A stretch of 64,000 bases of DNA from Pogostemon cablin (lineage: Eukaryota; Streptophyta; Magnoliopsida; Lamiales; Lamiaceae): NCBI GenBank assembly GCA_023678885.1, contig CM042955.1, positions 38,965,088 through 39,029,087 of the forward strand. The letters are read 5' to 3'. The notes beneath the pieces are model-generated. The model searched no databases. It was not told the DNA's origin and was given only the letters and a program-made list of their open reading frames with translations. Positions 47,378 through 59,251 of this stretch are shown here, piece by piece. Each line of letters starts with the position of its first letter. The first letter of the stretch is position 1. Both the position numbers and the translations under genes were made by a program.

Positions 47378-48644
47378 CCTCTTCCTTTCATGGATCAAAT
47401 GCTTGATCATCTTGCAGGATATTATTTTTATTATTTCTTGTATGGGTACTCAGGGTATAATCAAATCATGATTTCACCCGATGACCAAGAAAAGACTACT
47501 TTTACTTGCCCTTATGGAACTTTTGCCATTAGAAAGATGTCTTTTGGATTATGTAATGTACCTGCTACATTTCAGCGCTGTATGATTGCCATATTTGATG
47601 GGTTGATATAAAAGATCATGGAGGTATTTATGGATGATTTTTCTGTGTTTGGTTCCTCCTTTGATATTTGTGTATCTAACTTGTCTGTTATTTTGAAGAG
47701 ATGTCAAGAAACTAATCCTATCTTGAATTGGGAGAAGTGTCACTTCATGGTGAGAGATGCGATTATTCTTGGGCTTCATATTCAGCTAAGGGATTGCAGG
47801 TGGATAGAGCAAAGGTGATGGCAATTGAGAATCTTCCACCACCTACTAGTGAAAAGGGATGGCGGTCCTTCCTTGGAGACGCAGGATTTTATAGGAGATT
47901 TATCAAAGACTTCTCAAAATACTCCAAGCCATTGTCTCACTTACTTGAAAAGGATGTTCCTTTTCTTTTTGATGATGAATGTCTGACAGCTTTTCAGGTT
48001 TTGAAGGAGGCACTTATTACTGCACATATCTTGATCACACCGGATTGGACTCAGCCGTTTGTACTTATGTGTGATGCAGATGATCTAGCACTTGGAGTGG
48101 TGCTTGGGCAGATGAGAGAGAAGAAATTATGCGCCGTCTACTATGCGAGTAAGACTTTTGATGCAGTATAAAAGAACTACACTGTCACTAAAAATGAGTT
48201 TCTAGTTGTTGTGCATGCATTCAATAAGTTCCGACAGTATTTGGTTGGCATAAAGACTATTGTGTACATGGATCATTTTGCGATTCGATACTTGATGGAG
48301 AAAAAGGGAGTGAAGAAAAGGATCATTAGATGGATCCTTCTTCTGTAAAAATTTGATATGGAGATCCGAGATAAGAAAGGTATGGAGAATGTGCTGGCAG
48401 ATCACCTATCAAGGTTGGAGACAAGAAAGCATTGTGATGATTCATTCGAATACATAGAGGAGGAGATGTTCCCTGATGAGAAGATTATGGCGGTGTTTGC
48501 TAAAGGAGAGGAGAGAGCTTGTGTAGTAGCTGCTCAAGGAGTTGATCCATCGTATGTGGATTATGTCAATTACATTCCCGTAGGAGAAATTACGAGAGAT
48601 ATCAATAGGTATCAACTTGCAAAATTTAAGAGGGATGTTGAGAC
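47378..48644 (+). pseudogene. Gypsy element E: reverse transcriptase and RNase H
   Basis: Ty3/gypsy RT enters at PLPFMDQMLDHLAGYYFYYF (47378 on; the residues before it are lost beyond D). It continues with GYSGYNQI, DDQEKTTFTCPYGTFAIRKM, SFGLCNVPATFQRCM and the catalytic FMDDF at 47627-47641. A stop at 47609-47611 and a frameshift near 47750-47790 break it. The next frame reads LPPPTSEKGWRSFLGDAGFY, FIKDFSKYSKPLSHLLEKD, the RNase H start FVLMCDADDLALGVVLGQ, YYASKTFDAV then a stop, and later KGMENVLADHLSRLE. The order and motifs fit Athila/Tat-type pol. Cut at 48644 by a solo copia LTR; it continues at 50035. Confidence 0.9.
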
Positions 48645-50034
48645 TGTTGGATTGTATACTAAAAGTCTAGCTTTTTGTATGAACAATATTGTAACAATTA
48701 ATTTGAAATGAGAATCATATGATCAAATGATTGCATATAATTTATTTATATGTTCGATGCAATAGTCCACTTACTTTATACTGTAGATAATATGTTGTGC
48801 GACAACACGCGGAAGATCATATTATCAGTTTCCTTATAAAGTATAAACAGATGCTCACAACCGAGATAGACGGGGACTCTCTATCGGGATAGTTGTAGTG
48901 TGGTTTGGTATTAGCTTGTCTTGGCTATAGAATCACATTAGTGCACTTGTGTGTATTGAGCAGGACCGCTTGAGATCGTTCGACTTATACTGACTTATAG
49001 GAGAACTTGATCTCAGTTATTATGGAAGTTCGTGCTCTTAATCCCTATACAATAACCTCGACACATAGGGCAGTATGTATTTCTTTAATTCATCAATGGG
49101 TGAGATTTACATGTAATTAAATCAACAATCTCGATGAGTTGGGAAATAGTGCTGTCTCTATGGTGTGCTGTTGATTGTAGAAGGAATCCGTGTCCGTCAT
49201 AGATTGATGATGTCCCCTTGAGGAGCTCATAAGGATTATCATGTAAACCCTGCAGGTGGAATTTATTCCGACATGATAATGAGGTTGAGTGGTACTACTC
49301 TTGGATGAGATATTATTAATTGAGTTGTTAGTAACTTAAATTAATTAATGGACATTGTATATCTTAAACATGGGGAGACTAACGGGCTCATAATAAGGAG
49401 CCCAAAACGTAATTTTGGGATTGGTACGGTAGTTCAATAATAATATTTTAGTGGAATATATTATTATTATTGGACTTAAGTATAAGCTTTGGGCTAAGCT
49501 TGGATACTTAAGCCCAATGGAGGCCCAACCCAATTTCTCCTCCTGGTCCCTGCTGTAGCCCATGTATATAAGTCACCTCACCTTATCTGGAACCCTAATC
49601 TAATCTAATCTAATTGATTATTCACGTGTGATGAGGGTTGAGAGCAGATTGAGGAGGTCGCGTAGATCGTCGCCCACACGACGTCGAGATCGGACTTGGG
49701 ACATACAGCAGAAGATTAGAAGGTAGTTTGCTGCTGCTGTCCACGATCTTGCGAAATTTGTATAAATTCGTACAGTACTCAGAATTTCATGATCAATATA
49801 CTGACGGAAAGCCGTCGAAGAGAGAATCATCTGAACGCAAAGATCACTCAATTCTGATATCATACGAGGAAGTTATGGCCATTCTCGTGGGACTGCGCAG
49901 GCTGCCTACGAGAATTAATCTTCATCAACATACCCTGGTGAACGGTAATCGTTTCTATGATTTATTGCTTCCGCTGTGTTAGAAATGCATGGTATGCTAA
50001 CAGTTCACGTTAACCAAACGATCGAACGCCAACA
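48645..50034 (+). mobile_element. Solo copia LTR in element E
   Basis: A 1390-bp LTR (TGTTGGATTGTATACT..GCCAACA) flanked by the perfect duplication GAGAC (48640-48644 and 50035-50039). Gypsy integrase sequence continues directly on the right. No PBS or internal sequence follows, so an element was reduced to one LTR by LTR-LTR recombination. Confidence 0.93.
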
Positions 50035-50437
50035 GAGACTTTCATATGGTAGGATCCGTTTGTCTACAAGATTTGTATGGATTTTGTCATCTGTATGTGT
50101 GTTCCCGAGATGGAAATGGAGAGTGTCCTTGAGTTTTGCCATGCACAACCTAACAGGGGCACTTCGGAGCTCAAAAGACTGCAGCTAAGGTACTTCAATC
50201 TGCTCTTTATTGGTCTACTTTATTTAAAGACTGTGAATCCTTTGTAGCGACATGCGATAGATGTCAATGGATGGGAAACATAAGTCAAAGAGATGAGATG
50301 CCACTTCAGTCGAGCATTGTTGTTGAAATCTTTGATGTATGGAGAATCAGTTTTATGGGGCCGTTTCCCGCATCTAATGGATTTCTCTACATCCTTCTGG
50401 CAGTAGATTATGTTTCTAAGTGGGTGGAGGCCATTCA
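50035..50437 (+). pseudogene. Gypsy element E: integrase zinc-binding and core start
   Basis: Pieces in two frames read FCHAQPNRG, then HFGAQKTAAKVLQSALYW, CDRCQWMGNISQRDEMPLQ, VWRISFMGPFPASNGFLYIL and VDYVSKWVEAIH. This is the HHCC zinc-binding region and the beginning of the catalytic core of Athila/Tat-type integrase. In the family the core begins with a catalytic Asp (DFMGPFP-type); here it is Ser (ISFMGPF). Interrupted at 50437 by copia F; the remainder is not seen in the window. Confidence 0.88.
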
Positions 50438-51829
50438 TGTTGGATTGTATACTAAAAGTCTAGTTTTTTGCATGAACAATATCTTACAATGAATTTGAAA
50501 TGAGAATCATTGATCAAATGATTGCGTCTTATAATTTATTATATGCCCGATACAATAGTCCACTTTCTTTATACCATAGATAATATGTTGTGCGACAACA
50601 TGCGGAAGATCATATTATCCATTTTCTTATAAAGTATAAACAAATGCGCACAACCGAGATAGAAAGGGACTCTCTATCGGAATGATTGTAGTGTGATTTT
50701 GTATTAGTTAGTCTTGACTATAAAATCATATTAGTGCACCTTGTATATTGAGTAGGACCGTTTGAGATCGTTCGATTTATACTGACTATATAGGAGAACT
50801 TGATCTCAGTTATTATGGATGTTTGTACTCTTGATCCCTATACAATAATCTCGACACGTAAGGCGGTATGTATTTCTTTGATTCATCAATTGATGAGATT
50901 TACATGTAATTAAATCAATAAACTCGGTGAGTTGGGAAGTAGTATTGTCTCAATGGTGTGTTGTTAATTGTAAAAGGAATCTGTGTCCTATTAAATAGGT
51001 TGATAATGTCCCCTTGAGGAGCTCATAAGGATTATCATATAAACCCTGCAGGTGGATTTATTCTGGCATGATAATGAGGTTGAGTGATACACTCTCGGAT
51101 GATATATTAGTTAATGGATTTGTCAGTAACTTAATTAATTAATGGGCATTATATATTTTAATTATAGAGAGATTAACGGGCTCATAATAAGAAGGAGCCC
51201 ATAACGTAATTTTGGGATTGGAACGGCAGTGCAGTAATAATATTTTAGTGGAATATATTATTATTATTGGACTTAAAAATAAGTTTTGGGCTAAACTTGA
51301 ATACTTAAGCCCAATGGAGGCTGGACTCTAATTTCTCCTCCCGGTCCCTGCTGTAGCCCATATATAAGTCATCTCACCTACTCTAAACCCTAATTGATTA
51401 ATTATTTACACCTAACATTGTGAGGAGGGTGAGGGAACAGTAGATTGAGAAGATCTTAAGAATCTTCGCCCACACGATATTAAGATTGGACTTGAGAATA
51501 CAGCAGAAGATCGAAAGGTTGTTTGCTGATGTTGTTTGTCAACTTTTACAATGTTTCTATAATCGTATGGAAATTCAAACTATTCGTGTAAAACACCATT
51601 GGAAAGCCACGGAAGAGAGGATCATTTTGAGTGTAGATCACTCAAATCGGAGATCAGATGAGGAAGTTATGCCCAAAACCGTGAGGCTGCGCAGGCTGCC
51701 GGCGAGAATCTTTCTTCTTCAACATACCCTGGTGAAAGGTAATATGATTCTATATTTTCTTGCTTCCACTGTATTAGAAATGCATGGAACCATAACGATT
51801 CACATTAACCAAATGATCGAACGCCAACA
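50438..51829 (+). repeat. Copia F 5' LTR (1392 bp)
   Basis: TGTTGGATTGTATACT..CGCCAACA with TATATAAG at 51361-51368. Followed by ATTGGCATTAGAGCC, a PBS with two changes from the standard site. Confidence 0.92.
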
Positions 51830-51831
51830 AT

Positions 51832-52215
51832 TGGCATTAGAGCCAGGCCCCAGACTTAACTGGCTCTGCCCCGGGATTGGTGGGATGTTCGGACCTAAAA
51901 ATGTATAGTCTAGTTGCGGGACTTTGTTTGAGGGGGAATGTTGGTTGGGTGTCAATCAAAGTCCCGCATTGATTAGAATTAGGGTTGGCCAAAGTCCCAC
52001 ATCGATTTGAAGTAGGGTTGGCCAAAGAACCACATCGGTTAGAAGTGGGGTTGGCGATGGGTTTATAAGTGCGAGAGAGTCTCTCCCTACATGAGGCCTT
52101 TTGGGTATGATACCCAGAGTGGTAAAACTGTGAGGGCCAGTGGATGGCCCAAAGCAGACAATATCATGCTAGTGGATTAAGTGGGCCCGGCTCCACTGGG
52201 CCGATAAACTCAACA
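51832..52215 (+). mobile_element. TRIM-like unit (PBS, mini-internal region, PPT, one LTR) inside copia F
   Basis: After the F LTR comes a PBS variant TGGCATTAGAGCC (51832-51844) followed by AGGCCCCAGACTTAACTGG, sequence unlike any copia leader here. About 90 bp later GTTTGAGGGGGAA forms a PPT at 51926-51938, followed by a 277-bp LTR (51939-52215; TGTTGGTTGGG..AACTCAACA). The LTR contains three imperfect copies of CAAAGTCCCACATCGATT.. and a TTTATAAG box near 52061. A standard PBS (TGGTATCAGAGC, 52218-52229) and normal copia leader follow. The unit is exactly PBS-internal-LTR, without coding capacity, as in terminal-repeat retrotransposons in miniature. Confidence 0.8.
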
Positions 52216-52217
52216 AG

Positions 52218-52229
52218 TGGTATCAGAGC
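52218..52229 (+). other. Second primer-binding site in F
   Basis: TGGTATCAGAGC directly after the TRIM LTR, continuing into GGTTTTATGGCTAAACGTGA, which matches the copia leader (GTTTCATGGTGAAGCGTGA in A). Confidence 0.85.
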
Positions 52230-52389
52230 TTTGGTTTTATGGCTAAACGTGACATGGTAGGCTAAGGTTTATGTGATATGTGATTCAATTATGAATTAGA
52301 ATCGCATGAGTATGTTAGTGTTTTGGTATAATTGCTTTATCCATGAAAACCCTATATCTGTTGTTGATTAAATTCGGCAATTCACGACC

Positions 52390-52870
52390 ATGGTGAAAGA
52401 TCAAAGTTGTACACGACGGTAAGCGTGTGTTCTGGATGTGCGTGGAACACACGGAAGCAGTTTGATGGAGCCCGATGGCAGGCAGAAGGCGCTCGTTTCC
52501 AATCCTAAAGCACATGATTTGCTGCACATCATTGTACAAAAGGCCAGTGTGGTGCACGGAGGCTTGTGGATTATCGTGCAGTATGACGAGCAGACTACCG
52601 AGCATCTCACACGTCAGTGCGTACGGATGCATGGCTGGTTGTACTATGAAGAGCAGGTACGCTCGTTGATGCACCCGATGGCAAGCGTGCTGCTGGGTTG
52701 TGGTGGTCGAAGGCATGGAGGATGCCGAGCTGAATGCCGAGTGCAGGGGTGTTGCACCGGGCGTGAAGTTTGGCACGATACCGTATGCCATGCTCGATGG
52801 CGTGCACGGGAACAGTAGGGTATCGAACATGGAGTAGGGCATTTTGGCGAGTGTTTCTACATAGAACCTG
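52390..52870 (+). other. GC-rich leader segment of F, no recognised gene
   Basis: About 480 bp of higher GC content without clear tandem structure, in the same place as the GC-rich block of A. Open frames on both strands (for example 52438-52818 plus, 52315-52842 minus) have no recognisable motif and are probably by-products of composition. Confidence 0.5.
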
Positions 52871-52875
52871 ATGTT

Positions 52876-53125
52876 CCAAGCAAGTCAGTGAGTTGTCCAG
52901 GGCAAATCAAGCAAAGTTCCGAACGAGTCAACCAATGTTCTAAGCGAGTTGACCAAAGTTCTAGGCGAGTTGATGAGAGTTCTAGGTGAGTCGATGAGTG
53001 TTCTGGGCGAGTCTTTCGAGAGTTCTAGGCACGGCATTTTGGGCGAGTCGGGCGGCATTCCGGGTGAGTCAAGAGGTGTTCTGGGCAAGTCAGACATCAT
53101 TTATGGCAAATCAAGCATGGCATTA
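52876..53125 (+). repeat. ~24-bp minisatellite GTTCTAGGCGAGTCGATGAG in the leader of F
   Basis: About ten diverged copies of a unit like GTTCTAGGCGAGTCGATGAG, with variants CGAGTTGACCAA and CAAGTCAGACAT. Not found in A, C, B or G. Confidence 0.8.
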
Positions 53126-53555
53126 GACAAGATGACGGGTAGCATGCTAGCAAGCTAGTGTGGCTACTCGAGTCAACCCATATCATACGTATCTGCTTGA
53201 GTCGAGTTTGGCTCTGTAGCTTGGCTGGTCAGTTTAGGTCGATCCCCGTCTGCATCTCCCACATTCGTGTTTGGTGGCGAACAATCGAATTCGCCAATAT
53301 ATATAATTGTTTATAATTGATTTAATTATTTGATTATTGTTATATATGTTATGCATGATTCTATGTTATTTACTGCCTTATGTGCTATAATAGGAGCATG
53401 CTAGGTTGTGCATTTTATTTTGATTATTATATGCATGTAAAAATCCTCCATGTTAAATTACTAAGTGGGAGAGGGGATTGGTTAATATTTCCCGCGGCCT
53501 CCATTATTGGTTTGTAATGTGATGCAAGTATACTTGCGTATTGGTTATAGTGCCT

Positions 53556-53740
53556 TCCTCCCCATCGGATGAGTTTATATGCGAATCACTAGTACAAACT
53601 TATAATTGATGATTATAGGAATTTATCTGAGCGCATGTGTACTTCTCCATCTGTAAGGCACACAAGCTTAGGCCGCGGACTTAGGATCAAATAATGGTGT
53701 ACACTTAGGTGTAAATAATAAGTATCCTCCCCATCAGAGT
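53556..53740 (+). repeat. Leader motif TCCTCCCCATCGGA in F
   Basis: TCCTCCCCATCGGA at 53556 and TCCTCCCCATCAGA at 53725. One unit of the three seen in A and C is missing because the ~105-bp repeat occurs only once here. Confidence 0.65.
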
Positions 53741-53989
53741 CACTGCTATTATTTGCATGGATAAAGAGAAACCGACTATTAATTATTTTGACATGAGGTT
53801 AGGTTGACAAATGAAATTAATGGTAAAAACTTCTCTTGTAAATGTTCAGGTTTGTATACATCTACACTATCATGGCATGCAGACTTACAGTGCTTGAGAT
53901 GTCGGTGAATTTTATTTTATATTATTTTGATGGAATCAATATAAATGGATAAATTCAAAGATTTGATCTGTGCATTTATTTACGTGATT

Positions 53990-55130
53990 CTCTATAATTT
54001 CAAATAGTTTATTTCACTTATTGTTTACTAAAAGAAATTATATTTATTGGTCCAAAATTAAATGATTAGAAAAGAATCTTAGTTTCAAATTTTACTGCTT
54101 AGGAAAACATAAGTGTTCTCGCTAAGGATGTCATATGATGCCTAATAAAGTTTCTAGTGGAGAGGTGAGAGGTTCATAGTAATATGATGGTCTCATGTAT
54201 CTCTTCGGATTCCTGAGTAAGGTTGATAGGTGGGAGTTCATAGTTGAATTTTTTGAATGAATTGGAAATGATTGGAGTGGAAATTGAAAGGGAAACCTAG
54301 ATCAATTTGTGTTCTCATAATTTTCCTGGATGTTTTGATCAAGTTCTACCTAAAATAAGAGAGGTTGTATATGGTGCAGAATTTCTGACAAAACATATGG
54401 CGAAGGAAATCAATTTTCTTCAAGATGTGAACAAGATTTGTATCTCATTCACTAGTTGTTTAAGCATGATTAGTGATGGCATCTGCTGACATGTTGTGTG
54501 CAGATACCGGGATCATTAAAAGCATGTAACTAAGTGATGATAAGATTAATAAGTACAAGGGTAAAACTACGAAAGTAGTGGCTGTTGCAGTGGGAGTTAT
54601 TTATTTATCTTATGAAAGGAATAAACGTTTGATTATGAGAAATTTTCTTTACGTACGTTTTCATAGAAAGAATTTGATTTCAATTTTTATGCATTTACAG
54701 ATGGATATTCTACTGCATTTAAATGACATAGTCATTATAATGAAGGATAGAGTTGTAATCTTTATGGTACGTCGGTGGACAATTTGTACACTCTTAAATC
54801 ATGTTTATCCCAGGGATACAACAAATTGAAATTAATAACGCGTTTTCTAATCTTAATAAGAGAAAGTCTCTAATGGAAAAGGTTAGATAGATGATGAGTT
54901 ATTTGAAATTATTAAATTCATTTTATGGATATGTCCTAGAAACAGTATTTCGTATGAATGTTTGTGTTTTTGTGGGATATCCTAAAAAAATGAAGGGTGA
55001 TTCATTTAATAGTCTAAAAGATCAAAGGATGATTGTTAACACAATCCCTAGATTTTTTAAAAAGGACTATGTAATAAATCACAAACCTATGTATAAGTTA
55101 TTCTAAAGTAAGTGAGAGGGAAAACACAAA
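53990..55130 (+). pseudogene. Copia F gag and integrase-deleted pol start
   Basis: Gag C-terminal segments (GCFDQVLPKIREVVYG at 54330-54375) are followed by the pre-integrase region VAVGVIYLSYERNKRLIMRN and HLNDIVIIMKD. At about 54867 AATAAGAGAAAG is joined to TCTCTAATGGAAAAGG, the same junction as in A (28291). After it come MMSYLKLLNSFYGYVLETVF and RMNVCVFVGYPKK, the integrase end. Zinc-binding and catalytic Asp segments are missing. Confidence 0.75.
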
Positions 55131-56742
55131 GTATAGTACCAATGTATAAGAGAATATACCACAAGGTAAACTACATCGCGTGTCACATCTGATACATTAT
55201 TGCATGTAGTGCCTTGTCGTAGTAGGAGGGTTGTTTTACAACTGCATAGAATTTATATTTTGGGAGAGTCGTGAGACTTGGTCCTTAATAAACTTGGAAT
55301 TAACCCACGGATACGATGAAGCACTATAAGATAAAAATGTGATATCTTAGCAAGTTGCAATAATTTCTAAAAAAGAGTATATAGAATCTAACTCAAATCT
55401 GGGAGCTTGTACAACCACTATTATTGTAAAAGTCATTATATGTGTAGGTCTATAAAAAAAGAGGATTAAACGATAAGATAAAAACCTTGGAAGCAAAGCT
55501 TGTTGCGAAAAGGTAAACTCAAAAAGAAGAGGTTTGATTATGAGTTAGCCTTTTCGGCGGTAGCTATGCCTATGTTGATCCGAATTCTTTTATCTGTTGC
55601 TAATCATATTGATTATGAGGAATAACAAATATATGTCAAGACAACTTTCCTGATTGGAAGTCTTGAGGAAAATATCTATGTGAAGCAACCAGAGTGATTC
55701 ATTGCAAAGTGCAAAGAGCACTTTGAGTGTAAACTTAAAAGTGTCCATTTCTGGACCAAAGCGAGCTTTAAACTCAAAGTACATCTGTTTTATGAGAAAA
55801 TCTATTAACATGGATTTAATCAATGCTCGGATGGGTCTTGTGTATTGGAAAAGAGTGACGAAAATATGGTGGTATTTATTGACTATATGTACATGATATC
55901 GTGCTCATTGGAGACAGTGAAATAGTATTGTTGGGCATATGGGTATGGTTAATAAAGCAAAATGAAATGAAGGACTTAAGAGAATCAAAATATATTCTTG
56001 CGATCATTGTTAATGAACACAAGAAAGGATGATGCGCTTATCTCAAGCTTCATGAAATGATACAATCCTTACTCATTTTAGCATGTGACTTTATCTAAGG
56101 AAATGTGTCTTAAGACACAAAAGAAGATAAAGTAGAAGAAGGCGATTCATTATGCTTTGGCGAATAAGGACGCCTAATCTATGGATGCTATGCACGAGAT
56201 TGGACATCTGTTTTGCTAAACTCTTGGTCAGTGAGTACCAAGGTAACCCGAAACAAGAATGTTGAACTGTGGTAAATCCACCTCAAGGTTATGTGTTTAA
56301 TTTTTGAAGTAGAGTCATAATATGGAAGAGTGTTATATAGAAATATATTTCAGTTTCCACCATGGGAAGATGATGAACTGGTTCTTCAGAGGCAGCCAAA
56401 TCTAACTGTATGACTCTAGAAACTTTGTAATGGACTTAGATGTGATTCTAAGTTTGCCCAAGATTATTACAATTTATTGTGATAATAATGGTGCAGTTGC
56501 AAACTTGAAGGAATCACGAGCCCATAAGACAATTAAACACATGGAGCGCGAGTACCACCTGTTATGAGAAATTGTATGATGAGGGGAAGGTTTTTGTCGC
56601 CAAGATTGCATCAGAAGATAGCCTAATAAATCCTTTTACAAGGACCTTAAGGCGAAAGCTTTTGATGGTCATGTAGTGGGAGTGGGAATCAGATTTATGG
56701 CAGTGGACATGACAGCGTAGTCTTTCAGTATAAGTGGAGGAT
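55131..56742 (+). pseudogene. Copia F reverse transcriptase and RNase H remnant
   Basis: Collinear with C 36000-37689. Recognisable blocks are the GLKQAS-like region near 55745-55800, the DDI-like region near 55860-55910, and RNase H near 56390-56560 (FCDNNGAVANLKESRAHKT in one frame). Ends with TAAGTGGAGGAT, the PPT, before the LTR at 56743. Confidence 0.7.
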
Positions 56743-57693
56743 TGTTGGATTGTATACTAAAAGTCTAGATTTTTGTATGAACAATGCCTTACAATGAATT
56801 TGAAATTAGAATCATTGATCAAATGATTGAGTCTTATAATTTATTTATACTTCCGATGCAATAGTCCACTTAATTTATACTGTGGATAATATGTTGTGCG
56901 ACAACACGCGGAAGATCATATTATCGATTTCCTTATAAAGTATAAACAGATGCTCACAACCGAGATAGACAGGTACTCTCTATCAAGATGGTCGTAGTGT
57001 GATTTGGTATTAGTTTGTCTTGACTATAAAATCACATTATTGTGCACTTTGTGTATTGAGCAAGACCGCTTGAGATCATTCGATTTATACTAATTATATA
57101 GGAAAACTTGATCTAAGCTATTATGGATGTTCGTACTCTTAATACCTATACAATAACCTCGACACGTAAGGCAGTATGTATTTCTTTGATTCATCAATGG
57201 GTTAGATTTACATGTAATTAAATCAATAAACTCGGTGAATTGGGAAGTAGTCCTATCTCTATGGTGTGCTGTTGATTGTAGAAGGAATCCGTGTCCTATT
57301 AAATAGGTTGATGATGTCCCCTTGAGGAGCTCATAAGAATTATCATGTAAACCCTGCAGGTGGATTTATTCCGGCATGATAATGAGGTTGAGTGGCACTA
57401 CTCTTGGATGAGATATTAATTAATGGAGTTGTCAGTAACTTAATTATTAATAGACATTGTATATCTTAAACATGTAGAGATTAACGAGCTCATAATAAGA
57501 AGGAGCCAAAAACGTAATTTTGGGATTGGTGCGGCAGTGCAGTTTTAATAATTTAGTGGAATATATAATTATTATTGGACTTAAGTATAAGTTTTGGGCT
57601 AAACTTGGATACTTATGCCCAATGGAGGCCCGACTCTAATTTCTCCTCATGTTCCCTCCTATAGCCTATATAAGTCATCTCAGATGTCCTAAA
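56743..57693 (+). repeat. Copia F 3' LTR, truncated at 951 bp
   Basis: Begins TGTTGGATTGTATACT and stops just after the TATA region (CTATATAAGTCATCTCAGATG, then TCCTAAA), where the LTR of G begins. The missing third may lie beyond G and H if G inserted here. Confidence 0.88.
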
Positions 57694-59066
57694 TGTTGGA
57701 TTGTACACTAAAAGTTTAGCTTTTTGTATGAATAATGTTATAACAATTTTTTTGAAATGAGAATCATGTGATCAAATGATTGCGTCTTATAATTTATTTA
57801 TATGTACGATACAATAGTCCACTTACTTTATACTGTAGATAATATGTTATGCGACAACACGCGGAAGATCATATTATCGCTTCCCTTATAAAGTATAAAC
57901 AGATGCTCACAACCGAGATAGATGGAGACTCTCTATCGGGATGGTAGTAGTGTGATTTGGTATTAGTTTGTCTTCACTATAGAATCACATTAGTATGTTT
58001 TGTGTGTATTGAGCAAGACCACTTGAGATCGTTCGACTTATACTGACTTATAGAAGAACTTGATCTCTATTATTATGGATGTTCGTGCTCTTAATCCCTA
58101 TACAATAACCTCGACACGTAAGACAGTATGTATTTCTTTGATTCATCATTGGGTGAGATTTACATGTTATTAAATAGTGATGTCTCTATGGTATGCTGTT
58201 GATTGTAGAAGGAATCCGTGTTCGAAATAGGTTGATGATGACCCATTGAGGAGCTCATAAGGATTATCATGTAAAGCCTACAGGTGAATTTATTCCGGCA
58301 TGATAGTGAGGTTGAGTGGTACTACTCACGGATGAGATATTAATTAATAGAGTTGTCAGTAACTCAATTAATTAATGGGCATTGTATATCTTAAACATGG
58401 GGAGACTAATGGGCTCATAATAAGAAGGAACCCATAAAGTAATTATGGGATTAGAACGGTAGTGCAGTAATAATATTTTTGTGGTATATATTATTATTAT
58501 TGGACTTAAGTATAAACTTTGGGCTAAGCTTGGATACTTAAGCCTAATGGAGGCCCAACTCTAATTTCTCCTCCTGGTCCCTGTTGTAGCCCATATATAA
58601 GTCATCTCAGCTGTCCAGAAATCCTAATCTAACTGATTAATCATGCCTAACATGTAAGGAGGGTTAGGGAACAACAGATTGAGAAGATCTTGAAGATCTT
58701 CGCCCACACGACGTGGAGATTGGACTTGGGAATACAGCAGAAGACCGGAAGATTGTTTGCTGCTATTATCCATCAATTTGCATGATTTTTTTAAAATCGT
58801 ACAGAACTTAGAACTATTCGTGTGATATACTAACGGAAATCCACTGAAGAGAGGATCATTTTGGCACGTAGATTACTCAAATCGGAGATCAGAGGAGAGA
58901 GTTATGCCCAAAACGATTAGACTGCGCAGGCTGTCGGCGAGAATTCTTTTTCTCCAACATACCCTAGTGAAAGGTAATACATTTCTATGTTTTCTTGCTT
59001 CCGCTGATTGTTAGAAATGTATGAAACCCTAACGGTTCACGTTAAGAAAATGATCGAATGCTAACA
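57694..59066 (+). repeat. Copia G 5' LTR (1373 bp)
   Basis: Same family; ends CTAACA like C and is followed by TTGGTATCAGAGC. C and G also share the minisatellite leader, so they form one subgroup. Confidence 0.92.
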
Positions 59067-59068
59067 AT

Positions 59069-59080
59069 TGGTATCAGAGC
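59069..59080 (+). other. Copia G primer-binding site
   Basis: TGGTATCAGAGC, three bases after the LTR. Confidence 0.88.
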
Positions 59081-59251
59081 TTCGGTTTTGTTGTGAAGCT
59101 TGAAATATTAGGCTAGGGTTTATGTGAAAAGGTGAAAGGGTTTAAGTATTCATGTTATGCTAGTATATCCTATTCGGATACCATATACCTGTATCAAACG
59201 TGGACTAAGGTTTAGAAATTATTGTTTCTTGTTGAATACTCTAATGACGGC

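Larger units (their letters stand above)
50438..57693 (+). mobile_element. Copia element F, with TRIM unit at its PBS
   Basis: 5' LTR 50438-51829, hybrid PBS, captured TRIM unit, second PBS, leader, gag, integrase-deleted pol, PPT, and a 3' LTR from 56743 cut at 57693 by the LTR of G. The 5-mer before it is ATTCA (50433-50437); the partner is not in the window. It carries the same integrase deletion as A. Confidence 0.88.

Noticed and set aside
47378..50437. Functional reverse transcriptase gene.
   Set aside because: Stops, a frameshift, two LTR insertions and a missing catalytic Asp in integrase show a dead element.
52315..52842. Overlapping open frames on both strands (up to 175 residues) as host genes.
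   Set aside because: They lie in the GC-rich leader of copia F, overlap each other and have no recognisable motif or gene structure.
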